Shown here piece by piece: positions 43,850-53,252 of a stretch of DNA of 64,000 nucleotides. Every line of letters begins with the position of its first letter. The stretch's first letter is position 1. The stretch lies in contig NZ_FMKA01000004.1 in assembly GCF_900096945.1 (NCBI RefSeq), positions 1 to 64,000 of the forward strand. The letters are read 5' to 3'. The notes below the pieces were generated by a model. The model worked only from the letters and a program-made list of their open reading frames with translations. It searched no databases and had not been told where the DNA came from. Both the position numbers and the translations under genes were made by a program. Source of the DNA: Anaerobium acetethylicum (GTDB taxonomy: Bacteria; Bacillota; Clostridia; Lachnospirales; Lachnospiraceae).

Positions 43850-43882
43850 TGCGAACCTGTCGGAAATTCCGACAGGTTCGCA
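43850..43882. other. Perfect 33-bp palindrome
   Basis: Sixteen-nt arms TGCGAACCTGTCGGAA and complement around a single A. No T-run follows on either strand, so it is not an ordinary terminator. It lies upstream of the candidate locus 1 promoter and may be a protein-binding site. Confidence 0.75.
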
Positions 43883-43944
43883 TGAAGGAAATAAATCAAG
43901 GGAATAAATGTTCTTGTTATCAATATCATATTGTGACAGAGCCT

Positions 43945-43991
43945 AAAAAATCCCCGCAGAAACAAGGAGAGTTAAAGCTCCTGCGGGGATT
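43945..43991 (-). terminator. Terminator of locus 2
   Basis: On the minus strand an 11-bp stem (AATCCCCGCAG with its complement) with an inner GGAG/CTCC pairing is followed by TTTTTT. It lies about 100 bp past the WbsX stop, marking the end of locus 2. Confidence 0.8.
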
Positions 43992-44087
43992 GGGGGGGCA
44001 AAATCAGGACTGCCGTTTTATCACGTATGAATACGGCTCCTTCTATACTAATGTTGTTCACTTTATACTGGATTTGTTCATTTTATA

Positions 44088-45197
44088 CTATTTGGTTTCC
44101 TCTGTCTGCCGCAGTGCGTTCCGCACTGCCTCCAGCATTCTGTAATTGTTGTGGGTGTCCGGCTCCAGGTAGCCGCATTCGCCCCACTCGTTCCATGCGA
44201 ACAGAAAGAGCATGTCCTTTTCATAGACGTCCTTCGCCCGCTTCAGCTGCAGGGTCAGGTACTGTTCGAATTTCTCCGGGGTGACTCCCCGGCAGAAGGA
44301 CCCGCGGTCCTTCCTCCTGGCGGTATTGTCCCAGTCGGCGAAAGCTCCGGGCACCATTTCTTTATTGGCGGGCGTCCTGTCCAGGATGCGCTTCCAAAGC
44401 TCGTCGTAGTCGTATATGGTAAGGCCGCTGTTCTTGAACAGGGCCGGGACGGCACGGTTGATGCGCCGCTCTGCACGGGTCACGATGTCCTGGTGCAGGC
44501 TGGTGCTGTCTGTCAGTTCATGGATGGCATAGGAGGGCTGGTATTCGATGCCGAAGTCGAAAGCTTCTCCCCCGGGATCTCTCTTGTGGTCGTAGCCGTA
44601 CTGCTGGTAAGCCAGGACCAGGCCGGGGATTCCCTGCTCTGCTGCCAGCTCCTTCCAGTACGCTGCCATCTCAGCCCAGTCGTTCACGAGCTGGGGCCTG
44701 TAGAGGATGACCAGGGGCTTTCCTTCTATCTTGATGTACCTGTCGTCCCGGAAGAAAGGGAGGAGGTAGTCGAAATGGGCCTTCCACATGTCCCTGCCAC
44801 CGTAGGTCTGCTCGATGAGGACCTTGTCGCTCCTGTCTACCCAGGAGTTGGTCCAGGTCTCATTTGCCCAGCAGAAGCAGAAAGGCAGATCGATGGTCCT
44901 GTCCTGCAGCATGATCTCCGCCGGCTTCTGGAGGAGGAGCTTCCCGTCGAACCAGTAGTGGTAGTAGCAGAAGCCGTAGATCCCGTATTTTTTTGCAAGG
45001 GCGGACTGCCACCTGAGGGCGTCCGGATCGGTCAGGTCATAGTAGTTGCCGTCCAGGGGGCGCCTGGGCTGGTTGTGGCCTGCGGTCAGGGGTTCTGCTT
45101 TTTTCACGTTGGTCCACTCGGTGAACCCCTTTCCCCACCAGAGGTTGTTTTCCGGTATTTCATGAAACTGGGGCAGATAGAATGCGATGATTTTCAT
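44088..45197 (-). CDS. WbsX family (GH99-like) protein
   Basis: A 369-residue protein of the WbsX family found in O-antigen and capsule loci. Markers are YLPQFHEIPENNLWWG at the start, YGFCYYHYWFDGKLLLQKP, FCWANETWTNSW and FAWNEWGECGYLEPD. The fold is that of GH99 endo-mannosidases; whether it transfers or cleaves sugars in these loci is unsettled. It overlaps the flippase gene by 4 bp and is the last gene of locus 2. Confidence 0.85.
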   Translation of the reverse strand: MKIIAFYLPQFHEIPENNLWWGKGFTEWTNVKKAEPLTAGHNQPRRPLDGNYYDLTDPDALRWQSALAKKYGIYGFCYYHYWFDGKLLLQKPAEIMLQDRTIDLPFCFCWANETWTNSWVDRSDKVLIEQTYGGRDMWKAHFDYLLPFFRDDRYIKIEGKPLVILYRPQLVNDWAEMAAYWKELAAEQGIPGLVLAYQQYGYDHKRDPGGEAFDFGIEYQPSYAIHELTDSTSLHQDIVTRAERRINRAVPALFKNSGLTIYDYDELWKRILDRTPANKEMVPGAFADWDNTARRKDRGSFCRGVTPEKFEQYLTLQLKRAKDVYEKDMLFLFAWNEWGECGYLEPDTHNNYRMLEAVRNALRQTEETK

Positions 45198-46732
45198 GTT
45201 CTGTGCCTCCTGTCGCCAAGCATCATTTTGATCAGGTCCTTCAGGTACCTGAACTGCTCGGTCTTATGGAAAAAGATGATGTATAGAACGTTTGTCACAA
45301 TGATGCAGATGATGCAGCGGATGAGGAAGCCGGTCAGGCCGGCCACGGGCACCAGGCCCCCTAAAAACGTGCAGGCCAGATAGGCGGCGGCTGTGGCTGC
45401 CAGGTTTCCTGCGTATTTTATATAGTGGGGAAGGACGCTTTCCCTGAAATAGTATTTATACAGGATATAAGGCTCTATCCAGACGCTGGTGGCGAGGGTG
45501 CTGATGGAGGTTCCGACGAATACCCCCAGCATGCCCAGGGGGCGCACCAGAGCGATGGAAATCACCAGGTTCAGTACGGCTTCCACGATGGCCTTCAGCT
45601 TCAGCTTCCAGAGGAGGCCGTTGGCAGTTGCAAAGGCAAGGGCCGCCTGCCTGGAATTTGCGAAGTAGAAATTCAGCACGCAGACGATGATGACTGCCGT
45701 GCCGATCTCGAACCTGTCCCCCAGCCAGATCCTGACGAAGGGCGTCATGAGCACGCTGAGGCAGACCGATGCAAAGCTGTAGATCCAGAAATACACGAAG
45801 TCCACGTTCAGGAAACTGGCTCTGGTCTTCCCGCTTTCCTCCACTGCGCAGAGGTTGCCGATGCTGGCCTGGACCGCCGACATGGCAAGGCCGATGAAGG
45901 TAGAGATGGTGCTGACCACCAGGCTGTAGTTGGAGTAGAGGCCAACGGCGACGCTTCCTAAAAAGGTGGAGATCACGATGTTGTCGGTGCCGTTCATGAC
46001 GGTAAATCCAACCCTCTGGGAAAATATCCCCACTGCGTTCCTGACCAGGGTCTGCTTCTCCTCAGGGGTGATCCTGCTGCCGTCCTTCTCCTTCAGGTAG
46101 GGGAACATCCTCCTGACTGTGCGGGAAATGCTGAATCCCGCCAGAAGGTTGAAGGCAATCTTGATTACCAGGTACAGCAGGAAATTTCTGAACAGGAAGA
46201 GGCAGATGATCTGGACGATCACCTGGAGCACGATGAAGATGCTCCTGTTTATGGTATTGATGTAGTCCTGCTGGTTCGCGCTGAGCATGGCCCTGTAGTG
46301 GGCGAAGAAATAGGTGAATACGGAGTCAGTCAGGTACAGGAGGTAGATGGAGGTCAGCCCTTCGATGGCCGATGCATCCTTGATCAGGTAGGGAAGGAAT
46401 GGAACCAGGCAGAGACCGGCCACGCCGATGACTGCGCCGATGAGGGCATAGACCTTCCTGTATGCATTGATATGGGCTCTGATGCTTCTGGTGTCCTTCA
46501 GGGCGAGAGGCTTGTACATATTTGTCACCAGGGCTGCCCCAAGGCCAAGCTCCGTCAGGGACAGTACCGACAGGATGTTGGTGAAGAGCCCTTCGGCGCC
46601 GAGATAGCTGATGCTCAGATACCGTATGAACACGCTCCGCAGGATGAACTGCATGATGATGGTGACAGTCTGCCCTGCAAGCACGTATGCTGTGTTTCTG
46701 ATGGAATTTCTGATCCTGGACTCGGTTTTCAT
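45194..46732 (-). CDS. Polysaccharide flippase (Wzx-like)
   Basis: A 512-residue membrane protein with 12-14 segments. SIRNTAYVLAGQTVTIIMQF and LSLTELGLGAALVTNMYKPL are typical of the PST flippase family. It would move the locus 2 lipid-linked repeat unit outward, a job separate from the locus 1 flippase. Confidence 0.85.
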   Translation of the reverse strand: MKTESRIRNSIRNTAYVLAGQTVTIIMQFILRSVFIRYLSISYLGAEGLFTNILSVLSLTELGLGAALVTNMYKPLALKDTRSIRAHINAYRKVYALIGAVIGVAGLCLVPFLPYLIKDASAIEGLTSIYLLYLTDSVFTYFFAHYRAMLSANQQDYINTINRSIFIVLQVIVQIICLFLFRNFLLYLVIKIAFNLLAGFSISRTVRRMFPYLKEKDGSRITPEEKQTLVRNAVGIFSQRVGFTVMNGTDNIVISTFLGSVAVGLYSNYSLVVSTISTFIGLAMSAVQASIGNLCAVEESGKTRASFLNVDFVYFWIYSFASVCLSVLMTPFVRIWLGDRFEIGTAVIIVCVLNFYFANSRQAALAFATANGLLWKLKLKAIVEAVLNLVISIALVRPLGMLGVFVGTSISTLATSVWIEPYILYKYYFRESVLPHYIKYAGNLAATAAAYLACTFLGGLVPVAGLTGFLIRCIICIIVTNVLYIIFFHKTEQFRYLKDLIKMMLGDRRHRT

Positions 46733-46867
46733 GTCAATGCCCCCCGGCTTTCCTGTCTGTTATGCTGGTGTTATCCTGCGTCTTTTCTGGTTCTTTTGTG
46801 CTTCTCTTTTGCTTTTCTCCTGCTTCTGTTTTGCTTTTCTTTTGCTTCTTTTCTTCTAACGTTCAAC

Positions 46868-46906
46868 TTCGTCAATTTGCACTTCCGCCAGCTATCACGT
46901 CCTCAT
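46868..46906. repeat. Collapsed remnant of the 133-bp structured repeat
   Basis: Contains only the outer flank sequences seen around the full copies: TTCGTCAATTTGCACTTCCG and CACGTCCTCAT, without the palindromic core. It sits at the 3' end of the GT2 gene. A low-complexity CTTTTGCTTTT run precedes it. Confidence 0.55.
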
Positions 46907-46908
46907 TA

Positions 46909-47979
46909 CTACAGCTTCCTCAGCATCTCCATCGTCCGGGAAAGGATCCAGATTCCCGTTGCGGACTTCCTCTTTCCGCACAGGAAGAATACCTTCCAGT
47001 GGATGGGGAAATATCTGAGATCCAGGTTCCTGCAGGCCCTCTGATACCGCTCCCTGCTGATGATGTATCTGATCTTTCTGATCTGTTCCAGGGTGCCGGC
47101 TCCGCTGTTCAGCTCGTTGAAGCCGTGGCCGATGAGGCCAAGGGCGATGCGGTTGTCAAGGGCTGTCCTGTAGCTTTCCCCCAGATGATTGCTTTCTATA
47201 TAATCCTCCATCCTGTCGTAGAGGCGGTCCCACTGGCTGTAGAGCTGGGGCCTGTATTTCGTGGTCACAGAGGCGGCGTTGGTCCTCCTGTAATGGTAGA
47301 GGTACCTGTTGATATAGACGCATTTTTTCACATGCCCGAAGTATTCCAGGTTGAAAAGGGCGTCCTCGCTGGAGCCGATTTCCTTCAGATCCACGAACCG
47401 CAGACCGTTGTCCCGGATGATGCTGGTCCTGTAGAGCTTCATGCAGACGGATACCAGGGAATCGGCGCTGTCGGGATGGAGCAGCTCCTCTCCCACAAGG
47501 CCGATCATGCGCCTCTGGATGTTGTCCCTGACGCTGTCCTTCCCCTCGTCCCCTTCGAAGATGCGCACATCCTCGGGAAACAGTTCCCTCTTCTTGGTCT
47601 TGTCTCCCATCTCCCTCAGATAGGGCCATAGGACGGCGTCGGCTCCGTGCTCTTCCATGGCCTCATAAGCTGCCCTGCAGGTGTCCGGATCAATCCAGTC
47701 GTCGCTGTCTATAAAGGTCACAAACCTTCCGGTCGCCATATCCAGCGCATCGTTCCTGGCCGCAGACACGCCCCCGTTCCTCTTATGAAGGACCCTTACC
47801 CTGGCATCCTTCAGGGCGTAGCTGTCGCAGATCGCACCCGAACCGTCCGTGGAGCCATCATCCACCAGCAGGATCTCCGTATTCTTCCAGCTCTGTCCCA
47901 CCGCACTGTCCAGGCATTCCGCCAGGTAGGACTCTACATTATAGACCGGTATGATGATAGTGATTCTGTCCTGTTCCAC
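46909..47979 (-). CDS. Glycosyltransferase family 2
   Basis: A 356-residue GT-A enzyme. TIIIPVYNVESYLAECLDSA, LLVDDGSTDGSGAICDSYA, GGVSAARNDALDMATGRFVT and DSDDWIDPDTC are the canonical motifs. The C-terminal part is helical and family-typical. It belongs to locus 2. Confidence 0.85.
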   Translation of the reverse strand: MEQDRITIIIPVYNVESYLAECLDSAVGQSWKNTEILLVDDGSTDGSGAICDSYALKDARVRVLHKRNGGVSAARNDALDMATGRFVTFIDSDDWIDPDTCRAAYEAMEEHGADAVLWPYLREMGDKTKKRELFPEDVRIFEGDEGKDSVRDNIQRRMIGLVGEELLHPDSADSLVSVCMKLYRTSIIRDNGLRFVDLKEIGSSEDALFNLEYFGHVKKCVYINRYLYHYRRTNAASVTTKYRPQLYSQWDRLYDRMEDYIESNHLGESYRTALDNRIALGLIGHGFNELNSGAGTLEQIRKIRYIISRERYQRACRNLDLRYFPIHWKVFFLCGKRKSATGIWILSRTMEMLRKL

Positions 47980-48033
47980 GGGAACCCCTCCCTTCCGGCT
48001 TCATCGATTTGCACTTTCGCCATCCAACACGCA

Positions 48034-48166
48034 GTGATGTAAAACATGATTCGATGAGCAGCTTTATGAAGACGTCGGTACTTAGGACGCGTATTGTGCG
48101 TCCTTACGTACCGCTACGTCTTCATCTAAGCGAGAGCGCGCTGCGAATGAACATGTTTTACATCAC
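48034..48166. repeat. 133-bp structured repeat, copy 1
   Basis: Outer perfect 15-bp inverted repeat (GTGATGTAAAACATG and complement), a middle GAAGACGT/ACGTCTTC pairing and an inner AGGACGC/GCGTCCT hairpin. Compared with the other copies, the inner stem changes on both sides together. It lies just past the stop of the FnlC-like gene. Confidence 0.85.
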
Positions 48167-48173
48167 GTCCTGC

Positions 48174-49298
48174 TTATTTCCCCCAAACTACGCGGTTGAC
48201 ATAATCCGTGTAGGAGAGGATGATCCTGAGTACTTTTTCGGAGACGTTTGGCATGCCGTAGTCTCCGACCCGCCTCAGGGTTTCGCTGGTCTGGGTCTCC
48301 AGGACTGCCAATCCCTGCATGATCCTTTCCTTTTTCAGGCCTGTCATCATGACCGCAGCCTCTTCCATCGCCTCCGGCCTTTCATGGGCCTGGCGTATGT
48401 TCAGGGCCCGGAATCCCAGTATGGAGGACTCCTCGCTGATGGTGCCGCTGTCGCTTAAGACCGCTTTTGACTTGAGCTGGAGCTTTACGTAATCATTGTA
48501 GCCCAGGGGCTTCATGGTCTGGATCAGGGGGTTGAACTCGATGCCCTTGGCCTCCAGCATGATCCTGGTCCTCGGATGGGTGCTCATGATGACCGGGAGC
48601 CCAAACTTCTCTGCCACCGCGTTGAGGCTGTCCACCAGGTCCCGGAAATTCTCTTCGGAATTGATGTTTTCCTCCCTGTGGGCGGAGACTACAAAATAAT
48701 TGCCCTCCTGAAGGTTCAGCCGCTCAAGGACGTCGGAATTCTCGATGTCCCAGAGCCTTGACCTGATCACTTCCGGCATGGGGCTTCCCGTCTTGATGAC
48801 CCTGTCCGGCAGAAGGCCTTCCCGGAGCAGGTATTCTCTGGCGATGCTGCTGTAGGTCAGGTTGATGTCAGCGATATGGTCCACGATCTTCCTGTTCAGT
48901 TCCTCAGGCACACGCTCGTCGAAGCACCGGTTGCCTGCTTCCATATGGAAGACCGGTATGTGCCTGCGTTTTGCCGCTATGGCGCAGAGGCAGCTGTTGG
49001 TGTCTCCGAGCACCAGGAAGGCATCCGGCCTCACTTCCTTCAGGACAGGATCGATCTTGGTCAGAATGTTTCCTATTGTCTCAGCCGCCGTCCCCAGAGC
49101 CGCCTCCAGGAAATAATCCGGCTTCCTCAGGTGGAAATCCCTGAAGAAGATCTCATTCAGCTCATAGTCGTAGTTCTGGCCCGTATGGACCAGCACGTGG
49201 TCTATGGCCTCTGATTCCTCCAGCCTGCCAATCACCGCCGACAGCCTGATGATTTCAGGCCTTGTTCCAACCACAGTCATTACCTTTAATTTTTTCAT
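48174..49298 (-). CDS. fnlC: UDP-sugar 2-epimerase of the WecB/FnlC/CapG family
   Basis: A 374-residue non-hydrolysing 2-epimerase. VMTVVGTRPEIIRLSAVI starts it; VLVHTGQNYDYELNEIFF, MEAGNRCFDERVPEELNRKI and SDSGTISEESSILGF are diagnostic. Together with FnlA- and FnlB-like neighbours it would perform the last step to UDP-N-acetyl-L-fucosamine. By sequence alone it could be taken for a UDP-GlcNAc 2-epimerase; context decides. The start is ATG 49298 behind GGAGG. Confidence 0.85.
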   Translation of the reverse strand: MKKLKVMTVVGTRPEIIRLSAVIGRLEESEAIDHVLVHTGQNYDYELNEIFFRDFHLRKPDYFLEAALGTAAETIGNILTKIDPVLKEVRPDAFLVLGDTNSCLCAIAAKRRHIPVFHMEAGNRCFDERVPEELNRKIVDHIADINLTYSSIAREYLLREGLLPDRVIKTGSPMPEVIRSRLWDIENSDVLERLNLQEGNYFVVSAHREENINSEENFRDLVDSLNAVAEKFGLPVIMSTHPRTRIMLEAKGIEFNPLIQTMKPLGYNDYVKLQLKSKAVLSDSGTISEESSILGFRALNIRQAHERPEAMEEAAVMMTGLKKERIMQGLAVLETQTSETLRRVGDYGMPNVSEKVLRIILSYTDYVNRVVWGK

Positions 49299-49300
49299 TG

Positions 49301-50410
49301 TCACACCTCCAGAAAGTAAGTATCTGCCTTTGCCGGATCGAAGGCTTCGTTCACCCACATGAAGGTGACGAGGTCCTCTTCCCCTATATTGGTGATGTTG
49401 TGGGTGTAGCCCGTGGGGATGTCCACAACCTCCATCTTTTCGCCGCTGACGTAGTATTCATGGACTTCCTCCGTGCCGACTTTTCTCAGCTTTATGAGGC
49501 CCTTCCCGGATACCACCAGGAATTTCTCGTTTTTCGAATGGTGCCAGTGGTTTCCCTTGGTGATGCCGGGCTTTGCGATGTTTACGGAGAACTGGCCCCT
49601 GTCGGGGGTTCTGATGATTTCTGTAAAGGATCCGCGGTTGTCCACGTTCATCTTCAGTGGGTAGCTGAGGCTTTCCGGCGGGAGATAGCTCAGGTAGGTG
49701 CTGTAGAGCTTTTTCTCCAGTTCGTTGGCCATAAAGGGAACTCCCAGGCTTTTCCTGGTCTCCCCGAAGGAGCGGATCAGGTCTGCCACCAGGCCCACGG
49801 TGACGGAATAGGAAACGGGGACTGCACAGAAGCCGCCTGCCCTGTTCTCCCTGCCCTCCAGGGCATTCAGGAGCTCTTCCACCACGTCATCTATGTACAC
49901 AAGCCGCAGGGGCGCATCAGGATCATTCACCTGGATGGGCAGGCTGCGGGCGGTGTTGTGGCAGAAGGTGGCCACGGCGCTGTTGTAATTGGGCATAGCC
50001 CATTTTCCGAATATGTTAGGGAACCTGTAGACCAGGACTTTTGCCCCCGTCTCCCCGGCATAGGCGAACATCAGGTCCTCTCCGGCCTTCTTGCTCTGGC
50101 CGTAGGGATTGTCAAGCTCCGCCTGTATGGAGGAGGAGATCATGACCGGGGCCTTGTTTCCATGCTTCTTCAGCAGCTCCAGCAGTATGGAGGTCAGGCC
50201 GAAATTTCCCACCATGAACTCTTCCTGGTTCTGGGGGCGGTTCACCCCTGCAAGGTGGAATACGAAGCCGCATTCCTTTGCATACTCATCCAGCAGCCCT
50301 GGATCCGTGTCCCTGTCGTATTCGAGAATATCCGTGTAGTTCCTGTTCCTGAGTTCCGTTATCAGGTTCTTTCCAACGAACCCCTCCGAGCCTGTTACAA
50401 GTATCTTCAT
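49301..50410 (-). CDS. fnlB: FnlB/CapF-like reductase-epimerase with C-terminal cupin
   Basis: A 369-residue bifunctional enzyme. The N-terminal short-chain dehydrogenase (ILVTGSEGFVGKNLITEL; SSSIQAELDNPYGQSKKAGE with the YxxxK pair) reduces the 4-keto sugar. The C-terminal cupin (about 255-369, with NHWHHSKNEKFLVVSGKG) epimerises C3. This domain order is specific to CapF. Its long leader holds a 17-bp minisatellite and two structured repeats. Confidence 0.9.
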   Translation of the reverse strand: MKILVTGSEGFVGKNLITELRNRNYTDILEYDRDTDPGLLDEYAKECGFVFHLAGVNRPQNQEEFMVGNFGLTSILLELLKKHGNKAPVMISSSIQAELDNPYGQSKKAGEDLMFAYAGETGAKVLVYRFPNIFGKWAMPNYNSAVATFCHNTARSLPIQVNDPDAPLRLVYIDDVVEELLNALEGRENRAGGFCAVPVSYSVTVGLVADLIRSFGETRKSLGVPFMANELEKKLYSTYLSYLPPESLSYPLKMNVDNRGSFTEIIRTPDRGQFSVNIAKPGITKGNHWHHSKNEKFLVVSGKGLIKLRKVGTEEVHEYYVSGEKMEVVDIPTGYTHNITNIGEEDLVTFMWVNEAFDPAKADTYFLEV

Positions 50411-50533
50411 TGCGTGTCCCCCTGTTCCTGGCGTGCTCCGTTCGGTTGTCTGTTCTGTTGCCTGTTCTGCTTGGATTGTTTATATTGTGTATATTATTTA
50501 TATTGTTTATGTCTTCATGCTGTTTATGCTGTT

Positions 50534-50635
50534 TATGCCTTTATGCTGTTCATGCCTTTATGCTGTTCATGCCTTTATGCTGTTCATGCCTTTATGCTGT
50601 TCATGCCTTTATGCTGTTCATGCCTTTATGCTGTT
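50534..50635. repeat. 17-bp minisatellite upstream of fnlB
   Basis: Five perfect tandem units CATGCCTTTATGCTGTT (50551-50635) preceded by one with a single change and by partial units. It lies about 125 bp before the FnlB start codon in the 574-bp fnlA-fnlB gap, which holds no gene. Confidence 0.9.
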
Positions 50636-50710
50636 TATTCTATTCGTTCTGTTAAAATCACATCGTAAAACTCGGCTTCGTCAATTTACACTGTCGCCAC
50701 CTGACACGCA

Positions 50711-50843
50711 GTGATGCAAAACATGATTCAATGAGCAGCTTTATGAAGACGTCGGCACTTAGGCCGCGTATTCTGCGGCCTTACGTACCGCTACGTCTTC
50801 ATTTAAGCGAGAGCGCGCTGCGAATGAACATGTTTTCCATCAC
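50711..50843. repeat. 133-bp structured repeat, copy 2
   Basis: Same architecture as copy 1, with the inner stem AGGCCGC/GCGGCCT and one mismatch in the outer stem. It is nearly identical to copy 3, which follows in tandem after 5 bp. Confidence 0.85.
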
Positions 50844-50848
50844 GTCCT

Positions 50849-50980
50849 CATCGCAAAACATGATTCAATGAGCAGCTTTATGAAGACGTCGGCACTTAGG
50901 CCGCGTATTCTGCGGCCTTACGTACCGCTACGTCTTCATCTAAGCGAGAGCGCGCTGCGAATGAACATGTTTTGCATCAC
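50849..50980. repeat. 133-bp structured repeat, copy 3
   Basis: Tandem to copy 2 and ends 5 bp past the stop of the FnlA-like gene. The flank CACGTCCTCATCGCAAA is shared with the junction between copies 2 and 3, suggesting tandem duplication. Confidence 0.85.
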
Positions 50981-50984
50981 GTCC

Positions 50985-52013
50985 TCATCGCAAAGCCTTC
51001 TTCCAGGCCTCAAGCTCATCCCTTATATACTGCAGGCTCAGAAGCTTTTCCTTGATCTCCTCCACATTCAGGAGAACCGTATTGCTGGAATTGAATTCGG
51101 TGATGGTGGAGCGCTCCTGGTTGCCGATCTTGAAGTACTTGTCATAGTTCAGGTCCCTCTCGTCCGCCGGCACCCGGAAGAAATCCCCCATGTCGATGGC
51201 ATGAGCGCATTCCTCGTTGGTGAGAAGGGTCTCGTACATCTTCTCGCCGTGGCGGATGCCGATGACCCGAACCTCGTTATCCGCATCAAAGAGCTCCTTC
51301 ACTGCCTGTGCCAGGGCCCCAATGGTGGTGGCCGGGGCCTTCTGGACCATGATGTCGCCGCTCTTTGCATTCTCGAAGGCGAACACCACCAGCTCCACGG
51401 CCTCCTCCAGGCTCATGATGAATCTGGTCATGGCGGGATCTGTTACGGTCAGGGGCTTGCCAGCCTTGATCTGTTCGATGAACAGGGGAATGACGGAGCC
51501 TCTCGAGCACATGACGTTCCCGTACCTGGTACCGCAGATGGTGGTCCTGTCGGGATCCACTGTCCTTGACTTGGCCACGAAGACTTTTTCCATCATGGCC
51601 TTTGAGGTGCCCATGGCGTTTACCGGGTAGGCCGCCTTGTCCGTGGACAGGCAGATGACCTTGCGCACGCCGGCTTCGATGCAGGCCGTCAGGACGTTGT
51701 CCGTTCCCAGGATGTTGGTCTTGACCGCCTCTATGGGGAAGAATTCGCAGGACGGCACCTGCTTCAGGGCTGCCGCCTGGAATACGTAGTTCACGTCATG
51801 GATGGCATTCTTGATGCTGCCCATGTCCCTGATATCGCCTATGTAGTATTTGATCTTATCGTTCTGGTATTTGTGCCTCATGTCGTCCTGCTTCTTCTCG
51901 TCTCTGGAAAAGATGCGGATCTCCCTTACGTCCGTTTCCAGAAGCCTGTCCATCATGGCATTCCCGAAGGAACCTGTTCCCCCTGTGATCAGTATTGTCT
52001 TATCTTTAAACAT
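50985..52013 (-). CDS. fnlA: FnlA/CapE-like UDP-GlcNAc 4,6-dehydratase/5-epimerase
   Basis: A 342-residue SDR enzyme. ILITGGTGSFGNAMMDRLLE is the NAD motif; the active-site region reads LSTDKAAYPVNAMGTSKAMM, where Met takes the place of the usual Tyr as in CapE/FnlA-type enzymes. GSVIPLFIEQIKAGKPLTVT is also typical. It starts UDP-L-FucNAc synthesis from UDP-GlcNAc. The start is ATG 52013 behind GGGGGG. Confidence 0.9.
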   Translation of the reverse strand: MFKDKTILITGGTGSFGNAMMDRLLETDVREIRIFSRDEKKQDDMRHKYQNDKIKYYIGDIRDMGSIKNAIHDVNYVFQAAALKQVPSCEFFPIEAVKTNILGTDNVLTACIEAGVRKVICLSTDKAAYPVNAMGTSKAMMEKVFVAKSRTVDPDRTTICGTRYGNVMCSRGSVIPLFIEQIKAGKPLTVTDPAMTRFIMSLEEAVELVVFAFENAKSGDIMVQKAPATTIGALAQAVKELFDADNEVRVIGIRHGEKMYETLLTNEECAHAIDMGDFFRVPADERDLNYDKYFKIGNQERSTITEFNSSNTVLLNVEEIKEKLLSLQYIRDELEAWKKALR

Positions 52014-52116
52014 ATAGACACCCCCCGTTATATTCTGCAGCTGTTCAGAGCCGCCTGTGCTTTCCGGATGCTTGTCAATGATGCTTCTCAATCATGCTTC
52101 TCACTGATGCCATACC

Positions 52117-53181
52117 TTACTTCTGCCAGAAAAAGACGTAGTACTGCTCGTTTGACACGAACAGCAGGATCAGCATCACCGTGGCGGCATAGCCAAGCAC
52201 ATACCGTTCCTTTTCCCTGAAGGTACTGATGATCTCCGGTATCATCAGAACGATGTAAAGGGAATAATACTGGACCACCCTCATGGTCGCCGCCTCCACA
52301 AAGGTCAGCGGTACAAAGACCATTGCCATGAGAAGGGCATTCATATAGATGGTGACATCCGGATTTTCTGCAATCATGGCTTCATGCTTCCAGACGGCAA
52401 GTCCGAGGATAATGACCATGATCCCCGTGAACGTCCAGGTTCCGGCTCCCTGGGCCTGCCTTGCATATTCCTCGTATCCCGTGAACCTTCCCAGGATGCC
52501 GATCATTGGCCCTTTCAGGACGAAGGCGGAGGCGATGAATCCGAACATGCATGCCAGATATGGTTTCGTGATTTTTTTATGGGCCAGGAAGAAGAAGGGC
52601 AGGTAGCTGATCGACGACTTGTGGATCGGCAGCGCGATCAGGATCAGCAGCAGGAACGGCAGGAACTTCCTGTCCCTGACGAAACGGTAGCCGATTAGCA
52701 CTACCAGTGCCGTCGCGATGGTCTGCCGGTGCCCCGTTATGGCAAAAAATGCGTAGAACAGGGTCGAATACAGCAGGTAGCTGATCATGGGCCCTTTGGA
52801 ATTCTGATAAATCCAGATCCCTAATGGAATGGTGAAGAACAGCCCGATGAGCATCAGGTAGACCTGGTAGTCGTCGGAAATGATATGGGCAGCCCTTTCG
52901 ATCATCAGGTACCCGGGATCCTTGCCTTCCCCGTTCCGGAACATGATGCTGACGAAGTTCTCCCAGAGGTCGTCCCATCTGTAGCGCTTTGCGGCGTCAA
53001 AGTAGAGCTTGTAGGTCAGGGTGTCGGCGCCCACGCTTTTGTCCCTGAGGCCGGAAAGGAGAATCCACTGCAGGGTGGCAAGGATGCAGAAGGTCTTTTT
53101 ATTCTGGGGCGAGGGTCTGAGCAGCAGAAATATAAAGCCGAACAGGATGAGAAAAAGCATATTCACAAGATATATAGCCAT
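52117..53181 (-). CDS. EpsG family polysaccharide polymerase
   Basis: A 354-residue membrane protein with about ten segments. LLSGLRDKSVGADTLTYKLY and FYAFFAITGHRQTIATALVV are hallmarks of the EpsG family, which takes the Wzy role. It probably polymerises the locus 2 repeat unit. No other polymerase is present in this locus. Confidence 0.85.
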   Translation of the reverse strand: MAIYLVNMLFLILFGFIFLLLRPSPQNKKTFCILATLQWILLSGLRDKSVGADTLTYKLYFDAAKRYRWDDLWENFVSIMFRNGEGKDPGYLMIERAAHIISDDYQVYLMLIGLFFTIPLGIWIYQNSKGPMISYLLYSTLFYAFFAITGHRQTIATALVVLIGYRFVRDRKFLPFLLLILIALPIHKSSISYLPFFFLAHKKITKPYLACMFGFIASAFVLKGPMIGILGRFTGYEEYARQAQGAGTWTFTGIMVIILGLAVWKHEAMIAENPDVTIYMNALLMAMVFVPLTFVEAATMRVVQYYSLYIVLMIPEIISTFREKERYVLGYAATVMLILLFVSNEQYYVFFWQK

Positions 53182-53252
53182 ATGTCCTCGCCTCCCCTTG
53201 TTTTGTCCTATTCCTGGTTCCGTCCTGTTCCCCGATTTCGTTCAATCCCGCG

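Noticed and set aside
50534-50635. CRISPR array
   Set aside because: The units are 17 bp and directly abutting, with no spacers and no cas genes.
49262-50668. Long plus-strand open frame of 468 codons
   Set aside because: It is antisense to the fnlB and fnlC genes, is rich in Val/Leu/His from reversed codons, and shows no domain or ribosome site.
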